A stretch of DNA of 64,000 bases from Mariniphaga sp041687255 (GTDB lineage Bacteria > Bacteroidota > Bacteroidia > Bacteroidales > Prolixibacteraceae), in contig JAWLCL010000005.1 in NCBI GenBank assembly GCA_041687255.1, positions 186,001 to 250,000 of the forward strand, written 5' to 3'. This document shows positions 32,441 to 42,218 of this stretch, piece after piece. The translations under genes and the position numbers were made by a program. Below the pieces are notes generated by a model that saw only the letters and a program-made list of their open reading frames with translations, ran no database searches and was not told the DNA's origin. Each line of letters starts with the position of its first letter. The first letter of the stretch is position 1.

Positions 32441-34891
32441 ATGAAAATTCAAACGGATATGAAATTTGGCCATTTCGACGATACAAACAGGGAATATGTT
32501 ATTACCAATCCGGCAACACCCTGGCCCTGGATAAATTACCTTGGAAACGATGACTTCTTCAGCCTGGTTTCAAATACAGGAGGTGGATACAGTTTCTATA
32601 AAGACCCGCGGTTCAGACGAATTACCCGCTTTCGATACAATAATGTCCCGATTGATGACAACGGAAAATATTTCTATATTAATGAAAATGGGACAGTATG
32701 GTCGCCCGGATGGAAGCCTGTAAAAACTCCGCTCGACAGCTACGAGTGCCGCCATGGATTGGGCTATACGCGGATTACAGGCATAAAAAACAACCTTTCG
32801 GTTGAGGTGACCTATTTTGTACCACTGGGGTTTCAGGCCGAAGTGCAGCGGGTGAAGGTTAAAAACCTTGATCAGGTTGATAAAAGTTTTAAAGTTTTTT
32901 CTTTCCTGGAGTGGAATTTATGGAATGCACTGGATGATATGACCAATTTTCAGCGGAATTATTCTACCGGTGAAGTTGAAGTGGATGATTCGGTGATTTA
33001 CCATAAAACAGAATACCGTGAGCGACGGAATCATTATGCCTTCCATTCTGTGAACCGGAAAACCGCAGGGTTTGATACCGATCGTGAATCGTTTGTCGGT
33101 TTGTATAACTCTTACTCCGATCCTGATGTGGTAAGAGAAGGGAAATCAAAAAATTCAGTAGCACATGGATGGTCACCCGTTGCTTCTCATATGCTTGAAA
33201 TGGAACTGGCAGCCGGAGAAGAACAGGAACTGATATTTGTTTTGGGTTATGCAGAAAACGATGAAACCCAAAAATGGGAGTCAAAAAAAGTTATAAACAA
33301 AGCTAAAGCACTTGAGATTCAGCGGCAACTGGCAACACCTGTAAGGATTGAACTGGAATTTCAAAAATTAAAGGATTACTGGAGCAACTTACTTTCCGGA
33401 TACCAGTTGCATAGTGGTGATGAAAAGCTTGACCGGATGGTAAACATCTGGAACCAGTACCAGAACATGATTACATTCAACATGTCGCGTTCTGCCTCGT
33501 ACTTTGAGTCAGGCATCGGACGAGGAATGGGCTTTCGCGATTCGAACCAGGATTTAATTGGCTTTGTACATTTAATCCCGGAAAAAGCACGTGAAAGGAT
33601 TTTAGATTTGGCAGCTACTCAGCTTGAGGATGGAGGAGCTTACCATCAGTACCAGCCGTTGACCAAAAAAGGCAATGCCGATATTGGTGGCAATTTTAAT
33701 GACGACCCGTTGTGGCTGATTCTTTCAACTACAATGTACATTAAGGAAACAGGAGATTTCAGCATACTCGATATAATGGTTCCTTATGAAAACGATGAAA
33801 GCAAAGCCCAACCGCTTCTTGATCATCTCGGCCGCTCATTTCAACATGTAATTAACAATCTGGGTCCACATGGATTACCGCTGATTGGCAGGGCCGACTG
33901 GAACGATTGTCTGAACCTAAACTGCTTCAGCACTAATCCCGATGAATCGTTTCAGACCACCGAAAACCTTGCAGGCGGTGTTGCCGAATCGGCAATGATT
34001 GCAGGAATGTTTGTCCTTTATGGGAAAGACTATGCTGAACTTCTTACCCGGCTTGACATGAACCGGGAAGCAAAAGAAGCACTGGAAAAGGTAAAAAAGA
34101 TGGCCCAGGCCATTGAAAACCATGTGTGGGATGGAGAATGGTTCCTGCGGGCATACGATTTTTATGGCAATAAAATTGGGAGCAGGGAGAATGATGAAGG
34201 CAAAATATTTATCGAATCGAATGGATTTTGCACAATGGCAGGCATAGGAGAAGAAGAAGGATGGCCTCAAATAGCCCTCGATTCTGTGAAAAAGCACCTT
34301 GACTGTGAATACGGCATTGTACTGAATAACCCCGCATATACTGAATACGATCTGAGCAAAGGCGAAATAACGAGTTACCCTGAAGGATATAAAGAAAATG
34401 CAGGAATTTTCTGTCACAACAATCCATGGATAATGATAGGTGAAACAAGAACGGGCAATGGTGACAGAGCGTTTGATTACTATAAAAAAATCTGTCCGGC
34501 ATACCTTGAAGAGATAAGTGATTTGCACCGTACCGAACCTTATGTATACTCACAGATGATAGCCGGGAAAGATGCAGTAAAACCCGGCGAGGCTAAAAAT
34601 TCATGGCTTACCGGTACTGCGGCATGGAACTTTTTTGCCGTTTCTCAATACATTCTTGGCATACAACCCGGATACGATGGTTTGGTTGTCGACCCTTGCA
34701 TTCCAAAAGAATGGAAAGAATTTAAAGTTACCCGAAGGTTCCGTGGTACGGAATACCGAATAGAAGTTTCAAATCCTTCTTCTGTTTCAAAAGGTGTTGC
34801 GGAGATGGTTGTTAACGGGAAAAAAGTAGAAGGCAATATCATTCCGATACAAAAAGAGGCAGTTTGCAGGGTGCAAATTAAAATGGGATAA
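32441..34891 (+). CDS. Cellobiose phosphorylase (GH94)
   Basis: 816 residues, full length for GH94. The start MKFGHFDDTNREYVITNPATPWPWINYLG is nearly the textbook N-terminus of cellobiose phosphorylases; on that basis the ATG at 32459 may be the true start, six residues inside. The catalytic region is GRADWNDCLNL (DWND at 486-489, Asp general acid), with YFESGIGRGMGFRDSNQDL as the substrate loop. It splits cellobiose with phosphate into glucose 1-phosphate and glucose in the cytoplasm, saving ATP. There is no signal peptide, so a cellobiose transporter elsewhere is implied. A terminator follows. Confidence 0.92.
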   Translation: MKIQTDMKFGHFDDTNREYVITNPATPWPWINYLGNDDFFSLVSNTGGGYSFYKDPRFRRITRFRYNNVPIDDNGKYFYINENGTVWSPGWKPVKTPLDSYECRHGLGYTRITGIKNNLSVEVTYFVPLGFQAEVQRVKVKNLDQVDKSFKVFSFLEWNLWNALDDMTNFQRNYSTGEVEVDDSVIYHKTEYRERRNHYAFHSVNRKTAGFDTDRESFVGLYNSYSDPDVVREGKSKNSVAHGWSPVASHMLEMELAAGEEQELIFVLGYAENDETQKWESKKVINKAKALEIQRQLATPVRIELEFQKLKDYWSNLLSGYQLHSGDEKLDRMVNIWNQYQNMITFNMSRSASYFESGIGRGMGFRDSNQDLIGFVHLIPEKARERILDLAATQLEDGGAYHQYQPLTKKGNADIGGNFNDDPLWLILSTTMYIKETGDFSILDIMVPYENDESKAQPLLDHLGRSFQHVINNLGPHGLPLIGRADWNDCLNLNCFSTNPDESFQTTENLAGGVAESAMIAGMFVLYGKDYAELLTRLDMNREAKEALEKVKKMAQAIENHVWDGEWFLRAYDFYGNKIGSRENDEGKIFIESNGFCTMAGIGEEEGWPQIALDSVKKHLDCEYGIVLNNPAYTEYDLSKGEITSYPEGYKENAGIFCHNNPWIMIGETRTGNGDRAFDYYKKICPAYLEEISDLHRTEPYVYSQMIAGKDAVKPGEAKNSWLTGTAAWNFFAVSQYILGIQPGYDGLVVDPCIPKEWKEFKVTRRFRGTEYRIEVSNPSSVSKGVAEMVVNGKKVEGNIIPIQKEAVCRVQIKMG

Positions 34892-34913
34892 TTGCAAGAA
34901 AAAAATTGTAAAC

Positions 34914-34949
34914 AAAAAAAATCAGGTACCGGAGCACCTGATTTTTTTT
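34914..34949. terminator. Bidirectional terminator after the GH94 gene
   Basis: ATCAGGT (34921-34927), 8-nt loop, ACCTGAT (34936-34942), preceded by seven A and followed by seven T, so it can end transcription from both convergent genes. Confidence 0.88.
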
Positions 34950-34963
34950 ATTTGTTCAAACCA

Positions 34964-35905
34964 TTACTTGACAAACTTTGCATTGTTCAGGTAATCGAAA
35001 CAAAGTTTCACACCTTCAAACTGTGTCATTCCTTCACGAATGTTTTCAAGTTCAACATAAAACTCATCCAGTCCATTTTGATAAGCCTTATTGAAAATAT
35101 TTTCAAAATTCATCATTCCCGACTGGCCAAGTATTGAACGATCTTTAATGTGCAGGACGGGGAATCTACCGGCATATTTTTCGAAATATTCCAGCGGATC
35201 GTTCTGCCCCATAACTGTCCAGTAAACATCCATTTCAAAAAACACCAGCGATGGGTCGGTACCCTGCAACATCAGATCGTAAACAACATCTCCAACCGGC
35301 ATCCACGGGTTGCTTTGCTTTGCCTTATCTTCCTCCTTCACTACACGTTTAAATTCACCGCTGTGGTTATGGTACCCCCACTTGATGCCTGCAGCTTTTG
35401 CAATTTCGCCGGCATTGTTAAACACTTCACAAACCATGGCCACATCGTCGTGCGACTCAATGGTTGGCATCCCCGGCTGAACCAGTGTAACCACCCCCAG
35501 TTCGGCATGATCTTCCGCGGCCTTTTTCCAGAAGTCGGAAATTTCTGCTTTATTTTCTTTGGTGTATTTCCGTACAGGAGGATTAACATGAGAACCGGTA
35601 ACTTTCAATCCGGCATCCCCGGCCAGTTTCTTAAACTCCTGCATGCTTAAGTTGTACATTTTCCCTTCACGGTAACCGGCAGGTTCAGCAGTGCTGTAAC
35701 CAATTTCAGCCACTTTTTTCAAACCGCCCGGTACATCTTCATAAAACTCCCTGCCCAATGAATATAGTTGCAGGCCTACACTTTTTTTCCGGGCAGCTTT
35801 TTTTCCCATAGTTCCTGAGGCCATAGCCGGTGATAATGTACCGGCTGCCATACCTCCAACTGTGAGTAATCCCAGTTTTTTCAGAAATTCTCTTTTTGTT
35901 TCCAT
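34964..35905 (-). CDS. Exported sugar phosphate isomerase/epimerase-like TIM barrel
   Basis: 313 residues from the ATG at 35905, where METKREFLKKLGLLTVGGMAAG starts a Tat-like signal with a KR pair instead of RR. The frame extends to 35998, but that would place 31 odd residues before the signal and overlap the upstream gene. Metal-site motifs WGYHNHSGEF, HIKD and FYVELE match the isomerase at 1479 rather than the one at 13402. It lies 19 bp downstream of a Tat Gfo/Idh oxidoreductase, the same order as at 1479-3935, so the two pairs look like paralogous modules. Confidence 0.85.
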   Translation of the reverse strand: METKREFLKKLGLLTVGGMAAGTLSPAMASGTMGKKAARKKSVGLQLYSLGREFYEDVPGGLKKVAEIGYSTAEPAGYREGKMYNLSMQEFKKLAGDAGLKVTGSHVNPPVRKYTKENKAEISDFWKKAAEDHAELGVVTLVQPGMPTIESHDDVAMVCEVFNNAGEIAKAAGIKWGYHNHSGEFKRVVKEEDKAKQSNPWMPVGDVVYDLMLQGTDPSLVFFEMDVYWTVMGQNDPLEYFEKYAGRFPVLHIKDRSILGQSGMMNFENIFNKAYQNGLDEFYVELENIREGMTQFEGVKLCFDYLNNAKFVK

Positions 35906-35924
35906 TATTAAGTTATTAGGTTTA

Positions 35925-37340
35925 TCAGATAAGTCTGTAAGGTCTTCTGTATTCGTAGTTGTATAAACGGTGGTTTTCTGCCTGTTTATCGTCGACAAAA
36001 GTCAATGTTGCCGGATCCCATTTAACAGTCCGTTTAAGTTCGGTTGCAATATTTCCAAGGCAGCAAAGGGTATTTGTGCTGCAACCTACCTCAATAGGAG
36101 CAACCGGTTTTTTCCGCGTCCTAACGGCGTCTACAAAATCTTGCATGTGCGGTGAACTTATTTCGAAAGCCAGTCCTTCGCGTTGTTCAGCCTGCCGTTT
36201 TTTGCGTGCTTCTTCTAAACGTTGCCGGGCAGCTGCATCCATTCTTTGTCCGGGCCTGCGGCCGGCAAGTTCTTCAGGCACCAATGAAGGATCGGAAGCA
36301 GCCAGGTAACCTCTTGCCACCTCAATCCATCCGTTTGTTCCAATGAATTTTATCCCCTGGGCAGAAGGCTGATCCTCAAGATAGGGCTGTTCAGTCATTA
36401 CAATGCCGTTAAGGTATTTAAAAGTTAGGTATTCTGCACCATTGTAACCTTTGGGAATTATTTCGGCAGGTCCTGAACCGTCCATTCCGATGGCAGCCTG
36501 TGCGATATCGAACATATGGGCTCCCCAGTCGGCTGTAAACCCATTACCGGTTTCACGGTACCAGCGCCAGGCTCCCCATAATTTTTCCTGCTCGGCAGGT
36601 TCCAGCGAAATGGGAGGGCAAAGATCGGGGTGGTAATGAATGTTGGGATCATTCAGCGGCCCCATCCAAAGATTGAAATTCAGATTTCCCGGAATTGCCT
36701 CTTCAGGAAGGTCTAACGGCTTGGGAGGGTCGCCAACTTTAGCATAAATTTTTTCAATATGCCCGATTTTCCCATTCCTTACCAGCTCAATTGCCTTTTG
36801 AAACTCCTTGCTTGAACGCTGCTGGCTTCCTACCTGAACCACCTTTTTGTTTTCATTGGCCACCTTTACCATAACAAAACCTTCTTTAATGGTAAATGCC
36901 AATGGTTTTTGCACATACACATCTTTACCGGCCTGCATGGCATGAATAGTTTGCAACGCATGCCAATGGTCAGGGGTAACGACTTCCACTGCATCAATAT
37001 CTTTTCTTTCGAGCAGTTCTTCATATTGTTCGTACATATCGCAACGGGGAGAAACATTCATATTTTTTTGCCATGCCTCCACACGTTGCTTAAAACGAAC
37101 CTGTTTCATAGTATCTACATCACAGCATGCAGCTACCTGTATCCCCGGCACACTGCTAAAGCTTGTAAAATCGGAAAGCGCCTGTCTTCCGGCGCCAATG
37201 AAGCCAAGCACTACCCTGTCGCTGGGTGATACTTTAATACCGTTGATGGTCCAGCTGGGCAAAATAGTCAATCCCGTTAGACCAAGGGCTGATAAACCAA
37301 GAAACTTTCTTCGGTTTATTTGTTTAGTTGATTCATTCAT
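35925..37340 (-). CDS. Tat-exported Gfo/Idh/MocA family oxidoreductase
   Basis: 471 residues. Tat signal NRRKFLGLSALGLTG (RR at 10-11), Rossmann loop GFIGAGRQA (47-54), DHWHA at 124-128 and catalytic QKP at 144-146 (EKP in the classical family). The C-terminal domain includes GFTADWGAHMFDIAQ. The long charged insert (AARQRLEEARKKRQAEQRE) near 375-395 is unusual and looks like a surface helix. Likely an exported sugar or glycoside oxidoreductase with tightly bound NAD; it is the first gene of a two-gene unit with the TIM-barrel protein downstream. Confidence 0.87.
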   Translation of the reverse strand: MNESTKQINRRKFLGLSALGLTGLTILPSWTINGIKVSPSDRVVLGFIGAGRQALSDFTSFSSVPGIQVAACCDVDTMKQVRFKQRVEAWQKNMNVSPRCDMYEQYEELLERKDIDAVEVVTPDHWHALQTIHAMQAGKDVYVQKPLAFTIKEGFVMVKVANENKKVVQVGSQQRSSKEFQKAIELVRNGKIGHIEKIYAKVGDPPKPLDLPEEAIPGNLNFNLWMGPLNDPNIHYHPDLCPPISLEPAEQEKLWGAWRWYRETGNGFTADWGAHMFDIAQAAIGMDGSGPAEIIPKGYNGAEYLTFKYLNGIVMTEQPYLEDQPSAQGIKFIGTNGWIEVARGYLAASDPSLVPEELAGRRPGQRMDAAARQRLEEARKKRQAEQREGLAFEISSPHMQDFVDAVRTRKKPVAPIEVGCSTNTLCCLGNIATELKRTVKWDPATLTFVDDKQAENHRLYNYEYRRPYRLI

Positions 37341-37622
37341 ATTAGTTATTTAAAATGTGAAAATATTAATCCCATTCATACTATATACAATCGCTAATTC
37401 CACAGAATATTATTGAGGATAAAAAAAGTCTATACCCATTTGAATCCACCAATAAGTGAAAATGTACAAATAAAAATTTTGACCGGATGAAAATACAAAA
37501 CTTTACTATTTATACGTTAAAAAATTAAACAAAATAGAATGTTGTTGTTTAATTATGTCAGCAGGACAGTTAATTGTGTCCGTTTTACACTAAATTCGCA
37601 GTAATTAACCAATATATAGACC

Positions 37623-38324
37623 ATGCAGTTGTTTTACGTACCCAATATTTCCGGTGATGATTTTTACCTGGATGAAGCAGAATCAAAACATGCGGTTAAG
37701 GTTTTGCGCCTGGGAAACGGCAGCCGTATACAATTAACTGATGGCAAGGGGGGATTTTATACTGCTGAAATTACCGACCCTCATCCTAAGAAGTGCCGCC
37801 TTGAAATTGTGGAATTTAAGCCCCAGTACGGGAAAAGAAACTATTTTACCCATATTGCCATTGCTCCTACTAAAAACAACGACCGCCTGGAATGGTTTCT
37901 GGAAAAAGCAACTGAAATAGGAATCGACGAGGTTTCGCTGATTTTGTGCGAGAACAGTGAACGCAGAACGGTTAAAAAGGAAAGGCTTGAGAAAGTGGCA
38001 ATATCGGCAATGAAACAATCGCTTAAAGCCTACCTGCCTGTAGTTAATGATGTAACCTCATTTGAGGCCTTTATTAGAAACTGCAATTATTCCCAAAAAT
38101 TTATTGCCCACTGTCGCAACGAAGAAATACCTCACCTGAAAAATGAAGTTATAAAAGATACTACTGCTGTAATATTGATTGGACCTGAAGGAGATTTCAG
38201 CACCAGTGAAGTTTCACAGGCAAAATTGCACGGCTTCAGGGAAATTTCGCTTGGAAATGCGCGTTTACGTACTGAAACCGCAGGTGTTGTTGCCTGCCAT
38301 ATTGTTAGTCTGGCAAACGAATAA
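37623..38324 (+). CDS. rsmE: 16S rRNA (uracil1498-N3)-methyltransferase
   Basis: 233 residues of the RsmE family with a SPOUT knot. Key segments are HAVKVLRLGNG near the start, the SAM-binding loop LIGPEGDFSTSEV and the closing SLGNARLRTETAGVVA. It methylates U1498 of 16S rRNA. It heads a plus-strand run of genes after a 282-bp divergent spacer in which I see no other feature. Confidence 0.94.
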   Translation: MQLFYVPNISGDDFYLDEAESKHAVKVLRLGNGSRIQLTDGKGGFYTAEITDPHPKKCRLEIVEFKPQYGKRNYFTHIAIAPTKNNDRLEWFLEKATEIGIDEVSLILCENSERRTVKKERLEKVAISAMKQSLKAYLPVVNDVTSFEAFIRNCNYSQKFIAHCRNEEIPHLKNEVIKDTTAVILIGPEGDFSTSEVSQAKLHGFREISLGNARLRTETAGVVACHIVSLANE

Positions 38325-38339
38325 AATGTAACGGTTAAT

Positions 38340-38369
38340 TTTGCAAGACTAACGGAAGTTGTAATTTTG
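38340..38369 (+). promoter_or_regulatory. Promoter of the DUF4159 gene
   Basis: TTTG (38340-38343), 18-nt spacer, TAATTTTG (38362-38369). Both elements match the Bacteroidota primary-sigma consensus at the right distance, 14 nt before the start codon. Confidence 0.65.
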
Positions 38370-38383
38370 GCAAAATTTTCATA

Positions 38384-39034
38384 ATGAGAATTATTTTTCT
38401 TTTTATAATATTTTCAACTTTTATTTCGGGCAGTTATGGTCAATCCACCCGGATAGCCCTGCTAAAATATGCAGGTGGCGGCGACTGGTATGCCGATCCT
38501 ACAGCGCTGCCCAATTTAATTGAATTCTGTAATAACCAGATGAATACCAATATTCATCCTGAGCCTTCAACGGTTGAAGTGGGGAGCCCCGAATTGTTCA
38601 ACTATCCTTTCGTGCACATGACAGGACATGGAAATATTGTATTATCCGAGAACGAAGCGCTTAATCTGAGAACCTACCTCGAAGCAGGAGGATTTCTTCA
38701 TGTGGATGATAATTACGGTTTAGATGAATATTTTAGAAGGGAGATAAAAAAAGTTTTTCCGGACAAGGAGCTGGTGGAACTTCCTGCTTCCCATCCCCTG
38801 TTTAATCAAAAGTACAGCTTTAATAAAGGATTGCCCAAAATTCATGAACACGATAATAAACCTCCACAGGCATTTGGTCTTTTCATTGAAGACCGTTTGG
38901 TTTGTCTGTACACCTATGAAACGGACATCAGCGATGGATGGGAGGATGAAGCGGTTCATAATAATCCACCTGAGTTGCGCGAAATTGCGCTAAAGATAGG
39001 TGCCAATATAATATCCTTTGTTTTCAATCAGTAA
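38384..39034 (+). CDS. DUF4159 domain protein, exported
   Basis: 216 residues. Signal peptide (MRIIFLFIIFSTFISGSYG) then a DUF4159 domain recognised by KYAGGGDWYADPTALPNLI, HMTGHGNI and GGFLHVDDNYGLDE. The fold resembles glutamine-amidotransferase-like domains; no enzyme activity is known. In Bacteroidota it often lies near MoxR and von Willebrand-type genes, but none is present here. It has its own promoter just upstream. Confidence 0.85.
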   Translation: MRIIFLFIIFSTFISGSYGQSTRIALLKYAGGGDWYADPTALPNLIEFCNNQMNTNIHPEPSTVEVGSPELFNYPFVHMTGHGNIVLSENEALNLRTYLEAGGFLHVDDNYGLDEYFRREIKKVFPDKELVELPASHPLFNQKYSFNKGLPKIHEHDNKPPQAFGLFIEDRLVCLYTYETDISDGWEDEAVHNNPPELREIALKIGANIISFVFNQ

Positions 39035-39104
39035 AATGAATACCGACATAATCACGAAATTTTTTTTGCTATTATTCACCATATAAATGTAAAACAGGAA
39101 AAAG

Positions 39105-39575
39105 ATGAAAAAATTTGCTATTGTATTTATTGGATTTTTATTTGTTGCTGCAAGTGCAGGAGCCCAGGATTACAATACCGGAATCGGGTTCAGGGGAGGC
39201 CCATCTAATGGTATTACTGTAAAGCACTTTGTTACTTCCAACGCAGCAGTTGAAGGGTTACTTTCTACCCGCTGGGGAGGATTTAACATCACCGGTTTGT
39301 ATGAAATCCATGCCCAGGCATTTGATGTCCCGAGGCTGAACTGGTACTATGGCGCCGGAGGTCATATCGGTTTTTGGGATGGCGGACCTAACCACCCCTG
39401 GCTCAACAGAGGTAGCTATACAGTTGTGGGTTTGGATGGAATCTTAGGTATGGAATACAATATTGAACCCATCCCGTTCAATGTTAGCCTCGACTGGAAA
39501 CCGGCCTTTAACATTATAGGATATACCGGTTTTTGGGGAGATGAAGTTGCACTTTCAATACGCTATATATTCTGA
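39105..39575 (+). CDS. Small outer-membrane beta-barrel protein, paralog 1
   Basis: 156 residues. Signal peptide (KFAIVFIGFLFVAASAGAQ) followed by alternating strands and a C-terminal Phe (LSIRYIF), the usual outer-membrane targeting end. It is clearly related to the next gene: both share DYnTGIG-RxGxSNG-TVKHF, RLNWxYGxGGHIG, GLEYN and SLDWKPA. Function unknown. A strong terminator lies between the paralogs, so each has its own transcript. Confidence 0.8.
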   Translation: MKKFAIVFIGFLFVAASAGAQDYNTGIGFRGGPSNGITVKHFVTSNAAVEGLLSTRWGGFNITGLYEIHAQAFDVPRLNWYYGAGGHIGFWDGGPNHPWLNRGSYTVVGLDGILGMEYNIEPIPFNVSLDWKPAFNIIGYTGFWGDEVALSIRYIF

Positions 39576-39590
39576 TGAATTCAAATGTTA

Positions 39591-39630
39591 AAAAAGGCTG
39601 TTCAGGTTTTATTCTGAACAGCCTTTTTTT
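39591..39630 (+). terminator. Terminator between the two barrel genes
   Basis: GGCTGTTCAG (39596-39605), 8-nt loop, CTGAACAGCC (39614-39623), preceded by A residues and followed by seven T. Confidence 0.93.
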
Positions 39631-39741
39631 GTTGATAAAAACCAGCCTTGCGAACCTGGAGTAATGAACCAAACATTATAAACGGGCTGTAATGTAAACC
39701 ATGCCTTTCCTTAAATGTTATACTAACCAAACAAAAATGAA

Positions 39742-40212
39742 ATGAAAAGATTGATTTATACGTTTATACTGTTTTTATTTATAACAAGTGCTGCAAATGC
39801 GCAGGATTACAGCACAGGTATTGGAATTCGTGCCGGCACATCAAACGGGCTGACCGTTAAACATTTCATTAGCACCGACAGGGTACTGGAAGGTATAGTA
39901 GCCACACGCTGGGAAGGATACAATTTTACCGGTCTGTACCAGGTTTATAAACAAGCATTCAATGTTAACCGGCTCAACTGGTTTTATGGTGTCGGAGGAC
40001 ACATCGGCTCCTATCGGGGAGAAGAACACAGACGTTATGACGACGATGATCAATTCTGGCTTTTTGGGATTGACGGCATAATCGGACTGGAATACAATTT
40101 TTCAGAAATCCCTTTTAACATAAGCCTTGACTGGAAGCCTGCCATTGATGTTTCCGGTGGGTTTTATCCCTGGGGCGATGAAGTGGCTTTCTCGCTCCGT
40201 TACATTTTCTGA
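39742..40212 (+). CDS. Small outer-membrane beta-barrel protein, paralog 2
   Basis: 156 residues, the same length as its neighbour and colinear with it. Signal peptide (KRLIYTFILFLFITSAANAQ) and a C-terminal FSLRYIF. The main difference is a central loop: YRGEEHRRYDDDDQF here against WDGGPNHPWLNRGSY in paralog 1, which would be an exposed loop in a barrel and is rich in charge. It is convergent with the phosphofructokinase gene. Confidence 0.8.
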   Translation: MKRLIYTFILFLFITSAANAQDYSTGIGIRAGTSNGLTVKHFISTDRVLEGIVATRWEGYNFTGLYQVYKQAFNVNRLNWFYGVGGHIGSYRGEEHRRYDDDDQFWLFGIDGIIGLEYNFSEIPFNISLDWKPAIDVSGGFYPWGDEVAFSLRYIF

Positions 40213-40303
40213 TACAAGCGAAAAAGTATTTTTCTGTTAACTGTAGATGAGCAAATAGGTACTGTAAATTGTGCAAACAATTTTCGGGATTGACCGCCTG
40301 TAT

Positions 40304-40341
40304 AAAAAAAATAACCCCTCTGCCATACAGAAGGGTTATCC
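40304..40341 (-). terminator. Terminator of the phosphofructokinase gene
   Basis: On the minus strand GGATAACCCTTCTG is paired with the CAGAGGGGTTATT side through a short loop and followed by eight T. One bulged base lies in the stem. Confidence 0.75.
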
Positions 40342-40358
40342 TTTATTTATAAGAATTT

Positions 40359-42014
40359 TTAAGTTTTTTCCAGCTTCAGGGTTTCAGTAGGTTGATCGCA
40401 TACTTCCGAAGGACCAAAATACTGTATAGGACCGGGATAGATGTAATTTGTTCCCAAAGCCCATTCACCACGTTTGGATACGAAATATTTGTATGGCGCT
40501 CCGTCTAATTCAACAAGTGCTTTTTGAATCACCGGCTTCATGTGGCCATGTCGTTTTTCCATATTCATCATCATGGTTACAGGAACACCTCCGGCTAACC
40601 ATTCGTCAGCAGGTGCAGTCAGATTACGAACTGATGCCATATAGCCGGTTTTACCCGCTGCAACCAACATTGCGGCAGTGCTGCCAAGCGAATAACAGTA
40701 GTCGGAATCGAAATTTGAAGGCGCTGCACAACGTCCTTCGTAACCAAAGAAGTGGTATTGTGTATTAAATTTCCCCTTAAATTTTCCTTCTGCTTTCATC
40801 TCGTCAAGCCTGGCTTTCACCATTTCACCGAGTAATTTTTCAGTTTCGATAAGTGAAACCTGCACGTTCCCGTGCGGATCACGATCCAGTGTCAGCTGGG
40901 TGGCAATTCCTGCCGGCAATGATTCATAAACGCCGGCTGATTCTTTGGAGAGCTGAAGGGCAACCCATTCCCTTTGATGCGATTTTTTCAGCATCTTAAA
41001 CTCCTTTTCGGTCTCTGTTCCTTCGGCCAAAAGATCGTTCAGTTCCGAAATTAATACTTTCATTTCAGGAACAAATTCAATCAATCCTTCAGGAATAAGA
41101 GCCACACCATAGTTATCTCCATTTTCTGCACGTTTGGCTACAACATCGGCCATGTAGTCAACAATATGTTCAAGGGTTTCCTTGTTTTCAGCAATTTCTT
41201 CTGAAATGAGTGTAATGTTTGGCTGTGTTTTCAATGCACACTCAAGGCCAATATGAGAAGCCGAACGGCCCATAAGCTTAATAAAGTGCCAATATTTTTT
41301 TGCTGAATTTGCATCACGCTGAATGTTACCGATAAGCTCGGCATAAACTTTTGTGGCAGTGTCGAAACCAAAGGAAGTTTCTATCATTTCGTTCTTCAGG
41401 TCGCCGTCAATTGTTTTCGGACATCCAATTACCTGTACTCCGGAATTCTTTTGCATATAGTATTCAGCCAGAACACATGCATTGGTATTGGAATCGTCAC
41501 CACCAATTATCACCAGCGCATTTAACTCCAGGGCTTTGGCAACTTCCAGCCCTTTGTCAAACTGTTTTTCTTCTTCCAGCTTTGTACGGCCCGAACCGAT
41601 GATATCGAAACCTCCGGTATTTCTGTATTCATCGATTATTTCAGCAGTCAATTCCACATATTTATGATCGACAAGCCCTCCGGGTCCACCAAGGAAACCA
41701 AACAACCGGCTTTCAGGATGAATCTTCCTGATTCCATCAAAAATCCCTGAAATTACATTATGTCCTCCCGGAGCTTGTCCTCCGGATAGGATAACTCCCA
41801 CATTCACAGGTTTTCCCTGTTCAGCGTTACCTCCTTCTTCAAAAGTGATTATAGGCATCCCATAAGTACCCGGGAACAACTCTTCAATTTCCTTCTGATC
41901 GGCTATCGACTGAGTAGAATTACCCTCGGTCAATTTTGGTATTCCCCCTCTTAACGACTTCGGTAACTTGGGCTGATATTTCGCCCTCTCTTTCTGTAAT
42001 GCACTGATGTTCAT
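40359..42014 (-). CDS. pfp: Pyrophosphate--fructose-6-phosphate 1-phosphotransferase
   Basis: 551 residues, the size of the long PPi-dependent group. Motifs are LSGGQAPGGHNVISG, IIGGDDSNTNA (the Asp after GGD marks pyrophosphate rather than ATP use), PKTIDGDLKN and MGRSASHIGLE. It carries out the reversible phosphorylation of fructose 6-phosphate with PPi in glycolysis and gluconeogenesis. It is transcribed alone. Confidence 0.93.
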   Translation of the reverse strand: MNISALQKERAKYQPKLPKSLRGGIPKLTEGNSTQSIADQKEIEELFPGTYGMPIITFEEGGNAEQGKPVNVGVILSGGQAPGGHNVISGIFDGIRKIHPESRLFGFLGGPGGLVDHKYVELTAEIIDEYRNTGGFDIIGSGRTKLEEEKQFDKGLEVAKALELNALVIIGGDDSNTNACVLAEYYMQKNSGVQVIGCPKTIDGDLKNEMIETSFGFDTATKVYAELIGNIQRDANSAKKYWHFIKLMGRSASHIGLECALKTQPNITLISEEIAENKETLEHIVDYMADVVAKRAENGDNYGVALIPEGLIEFVPEMKVLISELNDLLAEGTETEKEFKMLKKSHQREWVALQLSKESAGVYESLPAGIATQLTLDRDPHGNVQVSLIETEKLLGEMVKARLDEMKAEGKFKGKFNTQYHFFGYEGRCAAPSNFDSDYCYSLGSTAAMLVAAGKTGYMASVRNLTAPADEWLAGGVPVTMMMNMEKRHGHMKPVIQKALVELDGAPYKYFVSKRGEWALGTNYIYPGPIQYFGPSEVCDQPTETLKLEKT

Positions 42015-42218
42015 TTCTTTATAATTTATAGTATTTATATCCGCAATAAAAGTTTTGGTCTACTTATTAACTGACTAATAACAGCTTCAATGGTTTATAC
42101 GCTATCTTTTCAAAATGCTTTCAAAAATAGTTTAATTTTCAACCGGTTCTTTTGAGAAAAAATAAACTTTGACTGATTTAAAGAAAACTTAAAAAGGTTT
42201 AGAGGATAATGTTTTGTA

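Noticed and set aside
33917..34528. Open frame of about 200 codons on the minus strand
   Set aside because: Antisense to the GH94 gene, which is uninterrupted and highly conserved.
35906..35998. Longer N-terminus of the isomerase at 34964
   Set aside because: It overlaps the upstream oxidoreductase gene and would bury the export signal.
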